A DNA stretch of 64,000 nucleotides from Pseudophaeobacter profundi (GCF_029697505.1 NZ_JARJEF010000001.1:62001-126000), one strand, 5' to 3'. Positions 7,898-17,512 are shown, numbered from the stretch's first letter. Made by a program: numbers and translations. The notes: generated by a model from the letters alone, not told the origin.

Positions 7898-9028
7898 TCA
7901 AAGCGGTGCGATATCGCCCTCAGCCCGTTTGGCGTGGAAATCCTGCTGCCAGGCATCAAAACTACCCGCCGCGATGGCACCGCGCATGCCCTCCATGATG
8001 TCCTGGAAATAGCGCAGGTTATGCCAGGTCAGCAGCATACCAGAGATCATCTCGTTGCTGCGGAACACATGGTGCAGATAGGCGCGGCTGTATTTGGAGC
8101 AGGCCGGGCAGCTGCAATTCTCGTCCAGCGGACGCGGATCATCCGCATGGCGCGCGTTCTTGATGTTGACCACTCCGTGGCGGGTGAAGGCCTGACCAGT
8201 GCGCCCCGACCGCGACGGCAGCACACAGTCCATCATATCAATGCCGCGCGCCACCGCACCCACGATATCGTCAGGCTTGCCAACGCCCATCAGATAGCGC
8301 GGCTTGTCCTGCGGCAGCATGTCGGGCGCATAGTCGAGGCAGTCAAACATCGCCTCCTGCCCTTCGCCCACGGCAAGCCCCCCTACCGCGTAGCCATCAA
8401 AACCGATCTCTTTCAGCGCCTCGGCACTCTCTTCGCGCAGGTCCTGTTCCAGACCGCCCTGCATAATGCCGAACAGCGCATGACCTGGCCGATCCCCGAA
8501 GGCCTGTTTCGACCGCGCCGCCCAGCGCATCGACAACTGCATACTTTCGGCGATGCGGTCACGGGTGGCAGGCAGGGCTGGGCATTCGTCGAAACACATC
8601 ACAATGTCAGACCCCAAGAGCTTTTGGATCTCCATCGAGCGTTCCGGCGTCAGTTCATGTTTGGAACCGTCGATATGGCTTTTGAAAGTCACCCCCTGTT
8701 CGGTCAGCTTGCGCAGCCCCGCCAAGGACATCACCTGAAAGCCACCGGAATCCGTCAAAATGGGCCGGTCCCAGTTCATGAACTTGTGCAAACCGCCCAG
8801 CCGATCAATCCGCTCGGCGGTGGGGCGCAGCATAAGATGATAGGTATTGCCCAGCAGGATATCAGCGCCCGTCTCGCGCACACTTTCCGGCATCATCGCC
8901 TTGACCGTGGCAGCAGTACCAACCGGCATAAAGGCCGGGGTGCGGATATCGCCACGCGGAGTTGAGATGACCCCGGTGCGGGCCTTGCCATCGCGGGCTT
9001 TCAAATCAAAGGTGATTTTTGGTGCCAT
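7898..9028 (-). CDS. tgt: Queuine tRNA-ribosyltransferase (tRNA-guanine transglycosylase)
   Basis: 376 residues, the standard length. Exchanges guanine 34 for a queuosine precursor in GUN-anticodon tRNAs. Motifs seen: [24 protein letters not shown], the catalytic-base Asp in [13 protein letters not shown], the nucleophile Asp in [18 protein letters not shown], and the zinc site CSCPAC with the following His (YLHHVF). ATG at 9028 is the only well-placed start. The neighbouring queuosine genes sometimes found with tgt (queA, yajC-secDF) are absent, so it appears to stand alone here. Confidence 0.97.
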   Translation of the reverse strand: MAPKITFDLKARDGKARTGVISTPRGDIRTPAFMPVGTAATVKAMMPESVRETGADILLGNTYHLMLRPTAERIDRLGGLHKFMNWDRPILTDSGGFQVMSLAGLRKLTEQGVTFKSHIDGSKHELTPERSMEIQKLLGSDIVMCFDECPALPATRDRIAESMQLSMRWAARSKQAFGDRPGHALFGIMQGGLEQDLREESAEALKEIGFDGYAVGGLAVGEGQEAMFDCLDYAPDMLPQDKPRYLMGVGKPDDIVGAVARGIDMMDCVLPSRSGRTGQAFTRHGVVNIKNARHADDPRPLDENCSCPACSKYSRAYLHHVFRSNEMISGMLLTWHNLRYFQDIMEGMRGAIAAGSFDAWQQDFHAKRAEGDIAPL

Positions 9029-9225
9029 TGTTTGCTATCCTTCGCCTGCCAAAGCCATTGCACTTGCCTGAGTGCACGCCTTTTGGCACGTCTCAAGCCG
9101 TCTTGCCAGCCCGCAAGGTACAGCTCATAAGATCCGGAAAGCCCCCCCCTGCCCGCAGCGCCTTGAAACGGCCTCTGGGTGGCTACATCTGTATACAATA
9201 GCACACATTACTTTAGGAGCCCCCG

Positions 9226-10116
9226 ATGAATGAAGACATCCTCATTGGACTGATTTCCCAAAACGCCATATACCTGCTTGGCGCAATTTTCCTGATCATC
9301 ATTATCTTCAAGGGGGTTCATATCGTCCCCCAATCCGAAAAATTTGTCGTCGAACGCTTTGGCCGCCTGCATTCGGTTCTGGGGCCTGGCATCAACTTTA
9401 TTGTGCCGCTGCTGGACAGCGTCGCGCATCGCATTTCAGTGCTGGAACGCCAACTGCCCAATGCCGCCCAGGATGCCATCACCAAAGACAACGTTCTGGT
9501 GCAGATAGATACCTCTGTTTTCTACCGCATTCTTGAGCCCGAAAAAACCGTCTACCGGATCCGCGATGTGGATGGCGCCATTGCGACTACCGTTGCGGGC
9601 ATTGTCCGTGCCGAGATCGGCAAGATGGACCTGGACGAGGTCCAATCCAACCGCGCCCAGCTGATTGGCCAGATTCAGGCTGCGGTTGAAGACGCTGTTG
9701 ATGACTGGGGAATCCAGGTCACCCGCGCAGAAATCCTGGATGTGAACCTTGACCAGGCCACCCGCGACGCCATGCTGCAACAGCTGAATGCCGAACGCGC
9801 CCGCCGCGCCCAGGTTACCGAGGCCGAAGGCACTAAACGCGCCGTTGAACTGGCCGCCGAAGGGGAGCTTTACGCCGCTGAACAGATCGCCAAGGCCCGC
9901 CGCATTCAGGCCGACGCCGAGGCCTATGCCACAGAAGTTGTTGCCAAGGCGATCCAGGAAAACGGCCTCGAAGCCGCGCAATATCAGGTTGCCCTGAAAC
10001 AGGTCGAAGCCCTGAATGCGCTTGGCAATGGCGCTGGCAAGCAGACCATCATTCTGCCCGCCCATGCACTCGAAGCCTTTGGCGACGCCTTCAAACTTCT
10101 GAAAGGTGGCAAATGA
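9226..10116 (+). CDS. SPFH/Band 7 membrane protein, QmcA/stomatin-like
   Basis: 296 residues. One N-terminal membrane segment (about residues 14-28, YLLGAIFLIIIIFKG) is followed by the PHB/SPFH core (VVERFGRLHSVLGPGINFIVPLLD, VSVFYRI-type strands, AEIGKMDLDEV) and an alanine/glutamate-rich coiled coil (about residues 190-240). Such proteins oligomerise on the inner membrane as scaffolds for proteases and lipid domains. The gene is preceded by TTTAGGAG and overlaps the next gene (NfeD family) by four bases. This SPFH-NfeD pairing is classical and supports the call. Confidence 0.93.
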   Translation: MNEDILIGLISQNAIYLLGAIFLIIIIFKGVHIVPQSEKFVVERFGRLHSVLGPGINFIVPLLDSVAHRISVLERQLPNAAQDAITKDNVLVQIDTSVFYRILEPEKTVYRIRDVDGAIATTVAGIVRAEIGKMDLDEVQSNRAQLIGQIQAAVEDAVDDWGIQVTRAEILDVNLDQATRDAMLQQLNAERARRAQVTEAEGTKRAVELAAEGELYAAEQIAKARRIQADAEAYATEVVAKAIQENGLEAAQYQVALKQVEALNALGNGAGKQTIILPAHALEAFGDAFKLLKGGK

Positions 10117-10403
10117 TGGAGCTCGCAACCCCCTTCTGGGCGCTCTGGTGGGTCTGGTGCGCTGGCGCACTGATCCTGGCGATCCTCGAAGTGCTGGTCC
10201 CCGGTTTTGTCTTTCTGGGCTTTACCCTGGGTGCCCTGGCCTGTGGCATATTGCTGGCAATCCTTGGTAGCGCCGGGCCAGGCCTGCCTGCCCTGTTGTT
10301 TCTGTTTGCCGGACTATCGCTGGTCTCCTGGCTGCTGATGCGTCGCTATTTTGCCCTTCCCTCTGGTCAGGTGAAGAACTTCGACCACGACATCAACGAT
10401 TGA
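10113..10403 (+). CDS. NfeD-family small membrane protein
   Basis: 96 residues with two to three hydrophobic segments (WWVWCAGALILAILEVLVPG, GFTLGALACGILLAIL, LPALLFLFAGLSLVSWLLM) and the NfeD-type EVLVPGFVFLGFTLGA motif. The C-terminal OB-fold domain of long NfeD proteins is missing, so this is the short form. The start overlaps the stop of the SPFH gene, implying translational coupling. Presumed partner of the SPFH protein in a membrane scaffold complex. A terminator follows at 10470. Confidence 0.87.
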   Translation: MMELATPFWALWWVWCAGALILAILEVLVPGFVFLGFTLGALACGILLAILGSAGPGLPALLFLFAGLSLVSWLLMRRYFALPSGQVKNFDHDIND

Positions 10404-10804
10404 CAACAAATCCGCCCCGCCCGGACACCGGACCAGCCTTTGACGATGTACCAAGCCTCAAGAAACGGAAAGGCCTGCGCATGAAGCCGCAGGCCTTTTC
10501 TTTGCTCAATCACTTTTCAACGCGAACTTGGCAGACTTGGCTGCCCCCCCCAGTAGAGCCGACAAAAACACCCCGGCCCTAAATCGGGGTTAAATGGCGC
10601 ATCTCATCAGCCCTGCTCTGCGCGACGGCATTCGCAACATATACAGTCACGACAGGGTGATGGCAGGGCAGTTTTTGTCGGCTCCAGGCAGCATTCATGA
10701 CGGTGCCACCGCCCGGTTCAAATTGTCGCCAGACCCGTACAGGCACTGGACCTTCCCCGCCTGGTTCCCTATATAAACAGTCGGATTAACAGTCAGGGAC
10801 CGAT
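10404..10804. other. Intergenic region, terminator only
   Basis: Apart from the terminator at 10470-10500 nothing is recognised. The small open frames here have no ribosome-binding sites or family resemblance. Confidence 0.6.
10470..10500 (+). terminator. Rho-independent terminator of the SPFH-NfeD operon
   Basis: Arms AAGGCCTGCG (10470-10479) and CGCAGGCCTT (10488-10497) with an eight-base loop, followed by TTCTTT. Confidence 0.88.
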
Positions 10805-11167
10805 ATGACCAACGCTTCCGAACCGCTTGAAGGTACCCCCCTCATCGCACCGTCTTCCGTCGAACACCCGCTGTTTGATCAGATCGCGGATGCCTGCAAG
10901 TCAGTCTATGACCCTGAAATTCCAGTCAACATCTATGAACTGGGGCTGATCTACACCATCGACATCAATGCCGAGAACGAGGTCAAGATCATCATGACCC
11001 TCACCGCGCCGGGCTGCCCTGTTGCGGGTGAAATGCCCGGCTGGATTGTCGATGCGGTCTCGCCGGTGCCCGGGGTCAAGGATGTCGACGTGGAAATCAC
11101 CTGGGAACCACCCTGGGGCATGGAAATGATGTCCGATGAAGCCCGGCTTGAGCTTGGCTTCATGTAG
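10805..11167 (+). CDS. sufT: SufT-like Fe-S assembly protein (MIP18/DUF59 family)
   Basis: 120 residues. Contains the DUF59/MIP18 core: [32 protein letters not shown] (with the conserved Cys) and the ending [21 protein letters not shown]. SufT-type proteins help mature or deliver iron-sulfur clusters. The suf operon itself is outside the window; an IscA/SufA-type carrier lies 1.5 kb downstream on the same strand, consistent with a dispersed suf neighbourhood. The assignment to SufT rather than the PaaD branch rests on length and this context. Confidence 0.88.
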   Translation: MTNASEPLEGTPLIAPSSVEHPLFDQIADACKSVYDPEIPVNIYELGLIYTIDINAENEVKIIMTLTAPGCPVAGEMPGWIVDAVSPVPGVKDVDVEITWEPPWGMEMMSDEARLELGFM

Positions 11168-11274
11168 CGGCCTCGCGGCAGCAAAGAGATCATAAAAACG
11201 TCACAGGATCGCGGCAAAGGGGTTACCTTTCGTCGCGATTTTTCTTTTGTATTTCATTTCATTGGAGATCTCCT

Positions 11275-12516
11275 TTGCGCTACGCTCTTGCCCCTGCTCT
11301 CGCCCTGTCGCTGCCGCTTCTTGGCGTCTTTGCTCCGGTCACAGCCGCCACCCCGGAGGCAGACTCAGACGCTGGCCTCAGCTATGGCCCCCGCCCCGCC
11401 CATCTGATTGCGATGCTGCCCGAGGGTGATTTGAAAACAAAGTTGCAGTCCTGCGCGGCGCAGCCCCCGCGCCGCAGCGATTTTTCGATCGGACACCGGG
11501 GCGCCCCTTTGATGTTTCCCGAACATACCGTGCAATCCAACCAGGCCGCCGCGCGCATGGGGGCAGGTATTCTGGAATGCGATGTCACCTTCACCAAAGA
11601 CCTGGAGCTGATCTGCCGCCACGCCCAAAACGATCTTCACACAACCACAAATATCCTGACCACCGATCTGGCCGAGACCTGCATCCAGCCCTTTACCCCC
11701 GCAACGCCAGACAGCCCCGCCAAGGCAGAGTGCCGCAGCAGCGATATCACCCTGGCACAGTTTCAAAGCCTCACCCCCAAGATGGACAGCTTTGACAAGA
11801 CCGCCACCAGCGCCGCCGCCTCACAGGGCGGGGTCGCGCCCTGGCGCAGCACGCAATACGAGGATGGCGCCACCGCCATGACCCATGCGCAATCCATCGC
11901 GTTGTTCAAATCTCTCGGGACAAAGTTCACTCCCGAGCTCAAATCCCCTGTGGTCGAGATGCCCTTCAACGGCTTTACCCTGCAAGACTATGCCCAAAAA
12001 CTGATCGACGACTACAAGGCGGCAGGTATCCCTGCAGCCGATGTCTGGCCTCAGAGTTTCAACCTCGAGGTGGTGAAATACTGGATAGACAATGAACCGG
12101 AGTTCGGCCGCCAGGCAGTCTATCTTGATGGGCGCAATCAGGGTAGCGCGCCGCTTGATCCCAACGCGCCCGACAGTTTTCAACCCTCGATGCAGGACCT
12201 GGCTGATATGGGCGTGAATTACATCGCGCCGCCGCTCTGGTTCCTGCTCACGATGAAAGATGGCAAGATGGTGCCATCGGCCTACGCCCTTGAAGCCAAG
12301 GCTGCCGGGCTGCACCTGATCACCTGGACCTTGGAACGCTCTGGCCCGCTGAACGATGGCGGCGGCTGGTACTTCCAGTCCGTGCAGCCTGCGGTGCAGA
12401 ATGCCTCCAGCTACTACGAAGTTCTGGATGTGCTGGCACAGGACGTGAAAATCGACGGGATCTTCTCCGACTGGCCAGCAACCGTCACCTACTACGCCAA
12501 CTGCATGGGGCTATAA
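11275..12516 (+). CDS. Secreted glycerophosphodiester phosphodiesterase
   Basis: 413 residues. A TTG start at 11275 follows GGAGATCTCCT; the first in-frame ATG lies after the signal peptide, so TTG is needed to keep the hydrophobic leader ([21 protein letters not shown]). The GDPD domain shows [19 protein letters not shown] and [14 protein letters not shown], the His/Glu/Asp metal and catalytic residues, then [11 protein letters not shown] and the C-terminal [12 protein letters not shown]. It should cleave glycerophosphodiesters in the periplasm to glycerol-3-phosphate and an alcohol. An insertion between the two catalytic halves (about residues 120-200) makes it longer than GlpQ. No transport genes adjoin it. 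Confidence 0.9.
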   Translation: MRYALAPALALSLPLLGVFAPVTAATPEADSDAGLSYGPRPAHLIAMLPEGDLKTKLQSCAAQPPRRSDFSIGHRGAPLMFPEHTVQSNQAAARMGAGILECDVTFTKDLELICRHAQNDLHTTTNILTTDLAETCIQPFTPATPDSPAKAECRSSDITLAQFQSLTPKMDSFDKTATSAAASQGGVAPWRSTQYEDGATAMTHAQSIALFKSLGTKFTPELKSPVVEMPFNGFTLQDYAQKLIDDYKAAGIPAADVWPQSFNLEVVKYWIDNEPEFGRQAVYLDGRNQGSAPLDPNAPDSFQPSMQDLADMGVNYIAPPLWFLLTMKDGKMVPSAYALEAKAAGLHLITWTLERSGPLNDGGGWYFQSVQPAVQNASSYYEVLDVLAQDVKIDGIFSDWPATVTYYANCMGL

Positions 12517-12654
12517 CCGCCTGCCGCGCACCAGATCATCGCAGGCCACCCCCCGGCCTCCCCCTTCCCTGTGGCCCGCGATTTCACGCCCCCCCTCTTG
12601 AGCCTGCGCCCCAGCCGCCCTAGATAGGGTGTAACGCGCGTATTGGAGACACTC

Positions 12655-13014
12655 ATGTTCGGCATTCCTGGCAAACAGGCTGTGACAATCACCCCAAAGG
12701 CTGCGGCCCAGATCAGCAAGCTGATGGCCAGTGGTGGCCATGCAGGCCTGCGCATTGGCGTCAAAAAGGGCGGCTGTGCCGGGATGGAATACACCATGGA
12801 ATATGTCGATGACCCCGACAGCAACGACGAGGTGGTCGAACAGGATGGCGCTCGGGTGCTGATTGCCCCCATGGCACAGATGTTTCTCTTTGGCACTGAA
12901 ATCGACTATGAGATCTCGCTGCTGGAAAGCGGCTTCAAATTCAACAACCCCAATGTCTCAGAGGCTTGCGGCTGTGGCGAATCCATCAGTTTCAAGGATG
13001 TGCCGAACCTCTGA
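12655..13014 (+). CDS. sufA: HesB/IscA/SufA-family iron-sulfur carrier
   Basis: 119 residues starting MFGIPGKQAVTITPKAA; a TTG further upstream is less likely because TTGGAG acts as the ribosome-binding site for ATG 12655. The three conserved cysteines of A-type carriers are present: one in KKGGCAGMEYTMEY and two in EACGCGESISF near the C-terminus. It would hold a [2Fe-2S] or [4Fe-4S] cluster for transfer to apo-proteins. It sits downstream of sufT and the GDPD gene; SufA is the likely subtype, but IscA-like carriers are hard to separate by sequence alone. Confidence 0.9.
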   Translation: MFGIPGKQAVTITPKAAAQISKLMASGGHAGLRIGVKKGGCAGMEYTMEYVDDPDSNDEVVEQDGARVLIAPMAQMFLFGTEIDYEISLLESGFKFNNPNVSEACGCGESISFKDVPNL

Positions 13015-13132
13015 CCACCGCTTTGCTTGATATATGACAAGCGCGGCCAGCGGCGGCCTGCCCCTTTTGTCTGATTGCCCCGCACAGCTGCGGATGTTAC
13101 CACGTGGCCAGAAACCATAAAAGGAACGGCAC

Positions 13133-13882
13133 ATGCGGCAAAAAATGGCAGTGGGCAACTGGAAAATGAACGGAACAGGCGCGGCTTTGGCCGAGCTTCA
13201 GGCCCTGGCAGCGGCACAGGGTGCAGCACGCGCCGAGATACTGATCTGCCCAGCCGCCACCCTGCTGTCGCGCGCCGCAGATGTGGTTAAAGACAGCTCA
13301 ATTGCAATTGGTGGCCAAAACTGCCACGCCGCAACCGCTGGCGCGCATACCGGGGACATTTCGGCAGATATGCTCAAGGACGCCGGCGCCAGCGCGGTGA
13401 TCCTGGGCCATTCGGAACGCCGCGCCGACCATGCAGAAAGCAGCGAAGAAGTGGGCGCCAAGGTCTGCGCCGCTTGGGAGGCTGGCCTCATGACCGTGAT
13501 CTGCGTCGGCGAAACCCTGACAGAGCGCGAAGCAGGCGATACATTGAATGTCGTGGCAGCCCAACTCAAGGCCTCTCTGCCCGATGGGGCCACCGGTGAA
13601 AACACGGTCCTTGCCTATGAACCGGTCTGGTCCATTGGTACCGGCAAGGTGCCAAGCCTGGCGCAGATCGCCAAGGTGCATAACTTCATCCGCGCAGAGC
13701 TCACCACCCGCTTCGGCGCTGAAATGGCAGAGTCCACCCGGCTGCTCTACGGTGGCTCGGTCAAGCCCGGCAATGCCGCGCAAATCTTTGCCGTCTCCAA
13801 TGTTGACGGTGCTCTGGTCGGCGGTGCCAGCCTCACGGCAGAGGAATTTATCCCGATCATTTCCGCCCTCGACGCCAGCTGA
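13133..13882 (+). CDS. tpiA: Triosephosphate isomerase
   Basis: 249 residues. Active-site residues are all visible: Lys11 in GNWKMNG, His93 in VILGHSERR and Glu163 in AYEPVWSIGTG; the phosphate-binding YGGSVKPGNA and GALVGGASL follow. Interconverts dihydroxyacetone phosphate and glyceraldehyde-3-phosphate. ATG at 13133 has AAAGGA upstream. It stands alone, convergent with the TRAP operon and separated from it by a strong hairpin at 14004. Confidence 0.97.
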   Translation: MRQKMAVGNWKMNGTGAALAELQALAAAQGAARAEILICPAATLLSRAADVVKDSSIAIGGQNCHAATAGAHTGDISADMLKDAGASAVILGHSERRADHAESSEEVGAKVCAAWEAGLMTVICVGETLTEREAGDTLNVVAAQLKASLPDGATGENTVLAYEPVWSIGTGKVPSLAQIAKVHNFIRAELTTRFGAEMAESTRLLYGGSVKPGNAAQIFAVSNVDGALVGGASLTAEEFIPIISALDAS

Positions 13883-14003
13883 CCCCCGCGCATCCTGGTG
13901 CCTCGTCAGAACGGCTTCATCTTACCGAAAAAACCTCGGGGTGAATTGGCCAGAGGCCAAGAGGGGCAGCGCCCCTAGCAGACATATCTATCCCGCAATG
14001 ACA

Positions 14004-14030
14004 AAACGCCCCGGTAAAACCGGGGCGTTT
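14004..14030. terminator. Bidirectional terminator between tpiA and dctM
   Basis: Arms AAACGCCCCGGT and ACCGGGGCGTTT around a three-base loop, with A-run and T-run flanks, placed between converging genes. Confidence 0.9.
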
Positions 14031-14068
14031 CCTATTTATCGCATCCTCAGGGATCGCTCCCAGGCGGG

Positions 14069-15487
14069 CTAGTTGGTTATGATCTCAGGCCCCATCAGCG
14101 CATTGGGGATCATCGTGCTGAGCCATGGAATATAGGTCACCATAATCAGGAACACGAAGAGCACGGCAAGGAAGGGCAAAGCCGCCCGCACCACCGCCAT
14201 CATCGGCATGCCCGCAACCCCGGAGGTCACAAAGAGGTTGAGCCCAACCGGCGGGGTGATCATGCCGATCTCCATATTGACCACCATGATGATGCCGAGG
14301 TGGATCGGGTCAATGCCCAACTCGATTGCAATCGGAAACACCAGTGGCGCCACGATCACCAACAGCCCCGACGGCTCCATGAACTGGCCGCCGATCAGCA
14401 GGATCACATTGACCACCACCAGGAACATCACCGGGCCGAAACCGGCCGACAGCATTGCATTGGCGATATGCTGTGGCACCTGCTCATCCGTCAGCACATG
14501 CTTCAGGATCAGCGCATTGGCGATCACGAACATCAGCGTCACGGTCAGCTTGCCCGCATCAAACAGCGCTTTTTTGGTGTCTCGGTGCACCCAAACCGAT
14601 AGCAATGCCGTCGGTGCCTGCAACACAGAACGCCGCTTGCGTCCTTCGGTTTCTGCCAATGGTCCCATGTCGCGATAGACAAAGCAGGCCACAAAGAACG
14701 CATAGACAGAGGCCACAGCCGCCGCCTCGGTGGGCGTAAAGATGGCCGCTTCCTTGTACAGCCCCAGTTCCGCCGAATACCAGGGATAGCCATAGATACC
14801 GACCATGATGATCACGATCAGGAACAGGCCCCAGAAGGCCTCGCGGAAAGAGGCACCAACCTCGCCCCAACCGGCCCACTGCCCCTTGGGCATATTCTTG
14901 ATCCGGGCGATCACATAGATCGTCACCATCAGCATCAAACCAGCCAAAAGCCCCGGAATGATCCCCGCCAGGAACATCCGACCAACCGAAACATCAACCG
15001 AGGCCGCATAGACCACCATGACGATCGACGGCGGGATCAAAATGCCCAGCGTGCCGGCATTACAGATGACCCCAGCGGCGAATTCCTTGGTATACCCGGC
15101 CTGGCGCATGGCTGCGATAACGATAGAGCCAATGGCCACAACGGTTGCAGGCGACGATCCCGACAGGGCGGCAAACATCATACAGGCAAAGACGCCCGCA
15201 ATGGCCAGCCCCCCCTGAAAGTGGCCAACACAGGCGATCGAAAACCGAATGATCCGCTGCGCCACGCCGCCAGTGGACATAAAGGTTGAAGCCAGGATGA
15301 AAAACGGAATGGCCAGAAGGGTGAAATGTCCCTCAAAGGCTTCGAACAGGGTGCCGGCGACGCTTGCCAGCGAACTGTCCGAATAGATCAGCAGAAACAG
15401 AACAGAGCTAAGCCCCAGCGAGATCGCAATCGGCACACCGATCAGCATCAGGCCAATGACCATGGCAAACAGGAAAATCACGTCCAT
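14069..15487 (-). CDS. dctM: TRAP dicarboxylate transporter, large permease DctM
   Basis: 472 residues with about twelve hydrophobic segments and the DctM signature features: GVPIAISLGLSSVLF at the N-terminus, AIPFFILASTFMSTGGVAQR, ALSGSSPATVVAIGSI, GTLGILIPPSIVMVVYA and NMEIGMITPPVGLNLFV. It is the sodium-coupled transport subunit. A long soluble insert around residues 210-300 (containing EAFWGLF and the RRSVLQAP region) exceeds the minimal DctM. Its ATG overlaps the last base of the dctQ stop. Gene order on the minus strand is dctP, dctQ, dctM, with dctB-dctD upstream, which points to C4-dicarboxylate uptake. Confidence 0.95.
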   Translation of the reverse strand: MDVIFLFAMVIGLMLIGVPIAISLGLSSVLFLLIYSDSSLASVAGTLFEAFEGHFTLLAIPFFILASTFMSTGGVAQRIIRFSIACVGHFQGGLAIAGVFACMMFAALSGSSPATVVAIGSIVIAAMRQAGYTKEFAAGVICNAGTLGILIPPSIVMVVYAASVDVSVGRMFLAGIIPGLLAGLMLMVTIYVIARIKNMPKGQWAGWGEVGASFREAFWGLFLIVIIMVGIYGYPWYSAELGLYKEAAIFTPTEAAAVASVYAFFVACFVYRDMGPLAETEGRKRRSVLQAPTALLSVWVHRDTKKALFDAGKLTVTLMFVIANALILKHVLTDEQVPQHIANAMLSAGFGPVMFLVVVNVILLIGGQFMEPSGLLVIVAPLVFPIAIELGIDPIHLGIIMVVNMEIGMITPPVGLNLFVTSGVAGMPMMAVVRAALPFLAVLFVFLIMVTYIPWLSTMIPNALMGPEIITN

Positions 15488-16176
15488 TAAATTTCTCCCT
15501 CGGTCGCGCGGGCCCGGGCTTCGTCCAGCTCATCTTCGACCTCATGGCTGGCAACCAGCCGGTCTGCCTCACCGCGCCACACTTGCCGCGCCGCCTGAGC
15601 AAACCGCAAGACAAGCAACAGCATCGACAGCGGCAGCACCACATAGGGCACCGCCTTTGGCAGCTTCTCATAGGAATCGCCGTAGTTGATCAGCTCTTCC
15701 AGAAAACGGAAGACCCCGACCATCGGTACATCCTGCACCTCATAAAAACTCTGCGAGCGCGCGCTGAAATCAAACCCGGTAGGGAACCACCGTCCCGAGG
15801 TCGGCGGCAGATCAGCAAAAACTGCCCAGTAGTCATAGGCCCCCTTGAGCAGCAACAGCGAAAACACCAGACAGCAGCCAGAAGCAATCAGCCCCACGAC
15901 CCTGCGCGCGCCTGGGTTTAGAATATTGACGATGGCATCCACGCCCAGATGTGCGTGGGTCTTCACGGCATAGGCCGCCCCCAGAAGCACCAACCAGGCA
16001 AAAAGGAATACCGTCACCTCCAGAGCCCACAGAATATTGGAATTAAAGACGAAACGCGCGATCACATTGGAAAATGTAATGGCGGTCATCAGCCCTAGAA
16101 GCAGCGCAATCAGCGTTTCTTCCAGGGTGTTGATAAACCCAGACGGGCCGGTTCTTGCCCCCGACATATTGGTCAC
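15487..16176 (-). CDS. dctQ: TRAP dicarboxylate transporter, small permease DctQ
   Basis: 229 residues, longer than the usual 160-200, with four hydrophobic segments (LIALLLGLMTAITFSNVIARF, LEVTVFLFAWLVLLGAAYAV, VVGLIASGCCLVFSLLLLK and VVLPLSMLLLVLRFA). The conserved AYAVKTHAHLGVDAI motif identifies DctQ. The extra length is a periplasmic loop between segments three and four (about residues 122-178). The stop overlaps the dctM start. Separated from dctP by a 136-base spacer with two strong hairpins. Confidence 0.92.
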   Translation of the reverse strand: MTNMSGARTGPSGFINTLEETLIALLLGLMTAITFSNVIARFVFNSNILWALEVTVFLFAWLVLLGAAYAVKTHAHLGVDAIVNILNPGARRVVGLIASGCCLVFSLLLLKGAYDYWAVFADLPPTSGRWFPTGFDFSARSQSFYEVQDVPMVGVFRFLEELINYGDSYEKLPKAVPYVVLPLSMLLLVLRFAQAARQVWRGEADRLVASHEVEDELDEARARATEGEI

Positions 16177-16232
16177 CCCGATGATTTTGAGAAAAGAGTA
16201 AACGCAGACTGCGGATCCATACCCAGCCTGAA

Positions 16233-16299
16233 CTCCGGGGCGCCCAGATCATCTGGATCGGCGCCCCGGAGGCGCCCGCTCACAAAGAGACGGGCGCCT
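16233..16299 (-). promoter_or_regulatory. Two adjacent GC-rich stem-loops in the dctP-dctQ spacer
   Basis: Stem A has perfect 12-bp arms CTCCGGGGCGCC (16233-16244) and GGCGCCCCGGAG (16260-16271). Stem B has 9-bp arms AGGCGCCCG (16270-16278) and CGGGCGCCT (16291-16299). They share two bases, so both cannot form completely at once. Neither is followed by a U-run. Such structures after a binding-protein gene usually stabilise its mRNA or partly block read-through, giving more DctP than permease; that function is inferred here. Confidence 0.75.
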
Positions 16300-16312
16300 G
16301 TTTCAGATCCAA

Positions 16313-17314
16313 TCAGTGATTGGCGTTGATCGCCTGTGCTGCGTCGATCTTGTCCTGGCCAACGTCGCCCGCGAACTGCTGCCAGACCGGCATCATGGTT
16401 TCGACCCAGGCCTGACGCTGGTCGGCATCCAGGCTGCGCACGACACCACCGGCGGCGATGATGGCCTCTTTGGCCTCTTGGTTCACCTGCGCCGATTCCG
16501 CGTTGCGGGTCGCGGTCACTTCACCAAGAATAGTGAGGAACTGTTCCCGCACGGCAGGCTCCAGGCTTTCCAGCCAATCCACATTGGTCACCACCAGATA
16601 GTCGATGATACCGTGGTTGGTTTCCGTCACCCCGTCCTGCACTTCAAAGAACTTCTTGCCATAGATGTTGGACCAGGTGTTTTCCTGTCCGTCCACAACA
16701 CCCTGTTGCAACGCGCCGTACACCTCAGAGAAGGCCATTTTCTGCGGGCTGCCGCCGATGGCTTCCATCTGGGCGACCAGAACATCCGAAGACTGCACCC
16801 GGAATTTCAGGCCATTGGCATCCGTAGGTGCCACCAGCGGCTTGTTGGCGGACATCTGCTTCATGCCGTTGTGCCAATAGGCCAGCCCCTGCAGGCCGCG
16901 ACGCTGCATGCTATCCAGCAGGGCTTGCCCGTTTTCCGAGGCCTGGAATTCATCAACCGCGTCGATGTTCTTGAACATGAACGGCAGATCAAACAGACGG
17001 AATTCTTTGGTGAACTTTTCAAACTTGGACAGCGAAGGCGCGGCCAGCTGCACATCGCCCTGCAACATGGCTTCCAGCACCTTGTTGTCATTGTACAGGG
17101 TCGAGTTGGGGTAGACCTCCAGGCACATGGTGCCATTCATCTCGTCGTTGATCCGCTGTTCCAGCAACGACGCCGCAATCCCCTTGGGATGCTTATCCGT
17201 GTTAGTGACATGGCTGAACTTGACGACGATCTCACCTTCGTCACAGGCCGCCTGTGCGGCACCAGCGGATACGGTCAGCGCCATCGCGGTGGCAGCAGCA
17301 GTTACATATTTCAT
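16313..17314 (-). CDS. dctP: TRAP dicarboxylate transporter, substrate-binding protein DctP
   Basis: 333 residues. Signal peptide MKYVTAAATAMALTVSAGAA with cleavage near AQA-ACDEGE; ATG 17314 has GGGAGGA upstream, while the longer open frame to 17392 lacks such a site. The mature part matches DctP: VVKFSHVTNTDKHPKG, LEQRINDEMNG, RLFDLPFMFKN, GLKFRVQSSDV (the Arg that clamps the ligand carboxylate), and GVVDGQENTWSNIY. Captures C4-dicarboxylates (malate, succinate, fumarate by family) in the periplasm. Its promoter region carries two palindromes at 17495 and 17528. Confidence 0.95.
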   Translation of the reverse strand: MKYVTAAATAMALTVSAGAAQAACDEGEIVVKFSHVTNTDKHPKGIAASLLEQRINDEMNGTMCLEVYPNSTLYNDNKVLEAMLQGDVQLAAPSLSKFEKFTKEFRLFDLPFMFKNIDAVDEFQASENGQALLDSMQRRGLQGLAYWHNGMKQMSANKPLVAPTDANGLKFRVQSSDVLVAQMEAIGGSPQKMAFSEVYGALQQGVVDGQENTWSNIYGKKFFEVQDGVTETNHGIIDYLVVTNVDWLESLEPAVREQFLTILGEVTATRNAESAQVNQEAKEAIIAAGGVVRSLDADQRQAWVETMMPVWQQFAGDVGQDKIDAAQAINANH

Positions 17315-17362
17315 TTCAATCCTCCCAGAATTGGTGATGTCCCCACCTGCGGCGGGGCCTCC

Positions 17363-17377
17363 GCCATAGAATTGCCA
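17363..17377 (-). promoter_or_regulatory. Candidate sigma-54 -24/-12 element upstream of dctP
   Basis: On the minus strand this reads TGGCAATTCTATGGC, with GG and GC dinucleotides in the spacing of the -24/-12 consensus TGGCAC-N5-TTGC, but with mismatches in both elements. It would place +1 about 38 bases before the dctP start codon and about 150 bases from the nearer palindrome, a normal enhancer distance. Weak by sequence alone. Confidence 0.35.
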
Positions 17378-17494
17378 GTTGTGCGGGGCCACTCAAGATT
17401 TGTTTCAAATTTGGGCGGATTTCAAATTTATGCATTCTTCCGTAGTGACTTACATCGACATCAACTCCCCCAAGATATCCCACAGCTGGAGTGT

Positions 17495-17512
17495 TGTGCG
17501 AAATTTCGCACA
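17495..17512. promoter_or_regulatory. Palindromic activator site 1 upstream of dctP (putative DctD site)
   Basis: Perfect 18-bp palindrome TGTGCGAAATTTCGCACA, 181 bases upstream of the dctP start codon and 131 bases after the dctD stop. The second copy is centred 33 bp away, about three helical turns. Tandem upstream sites are typical for DctD-type regulators. Confidence 0.75.
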
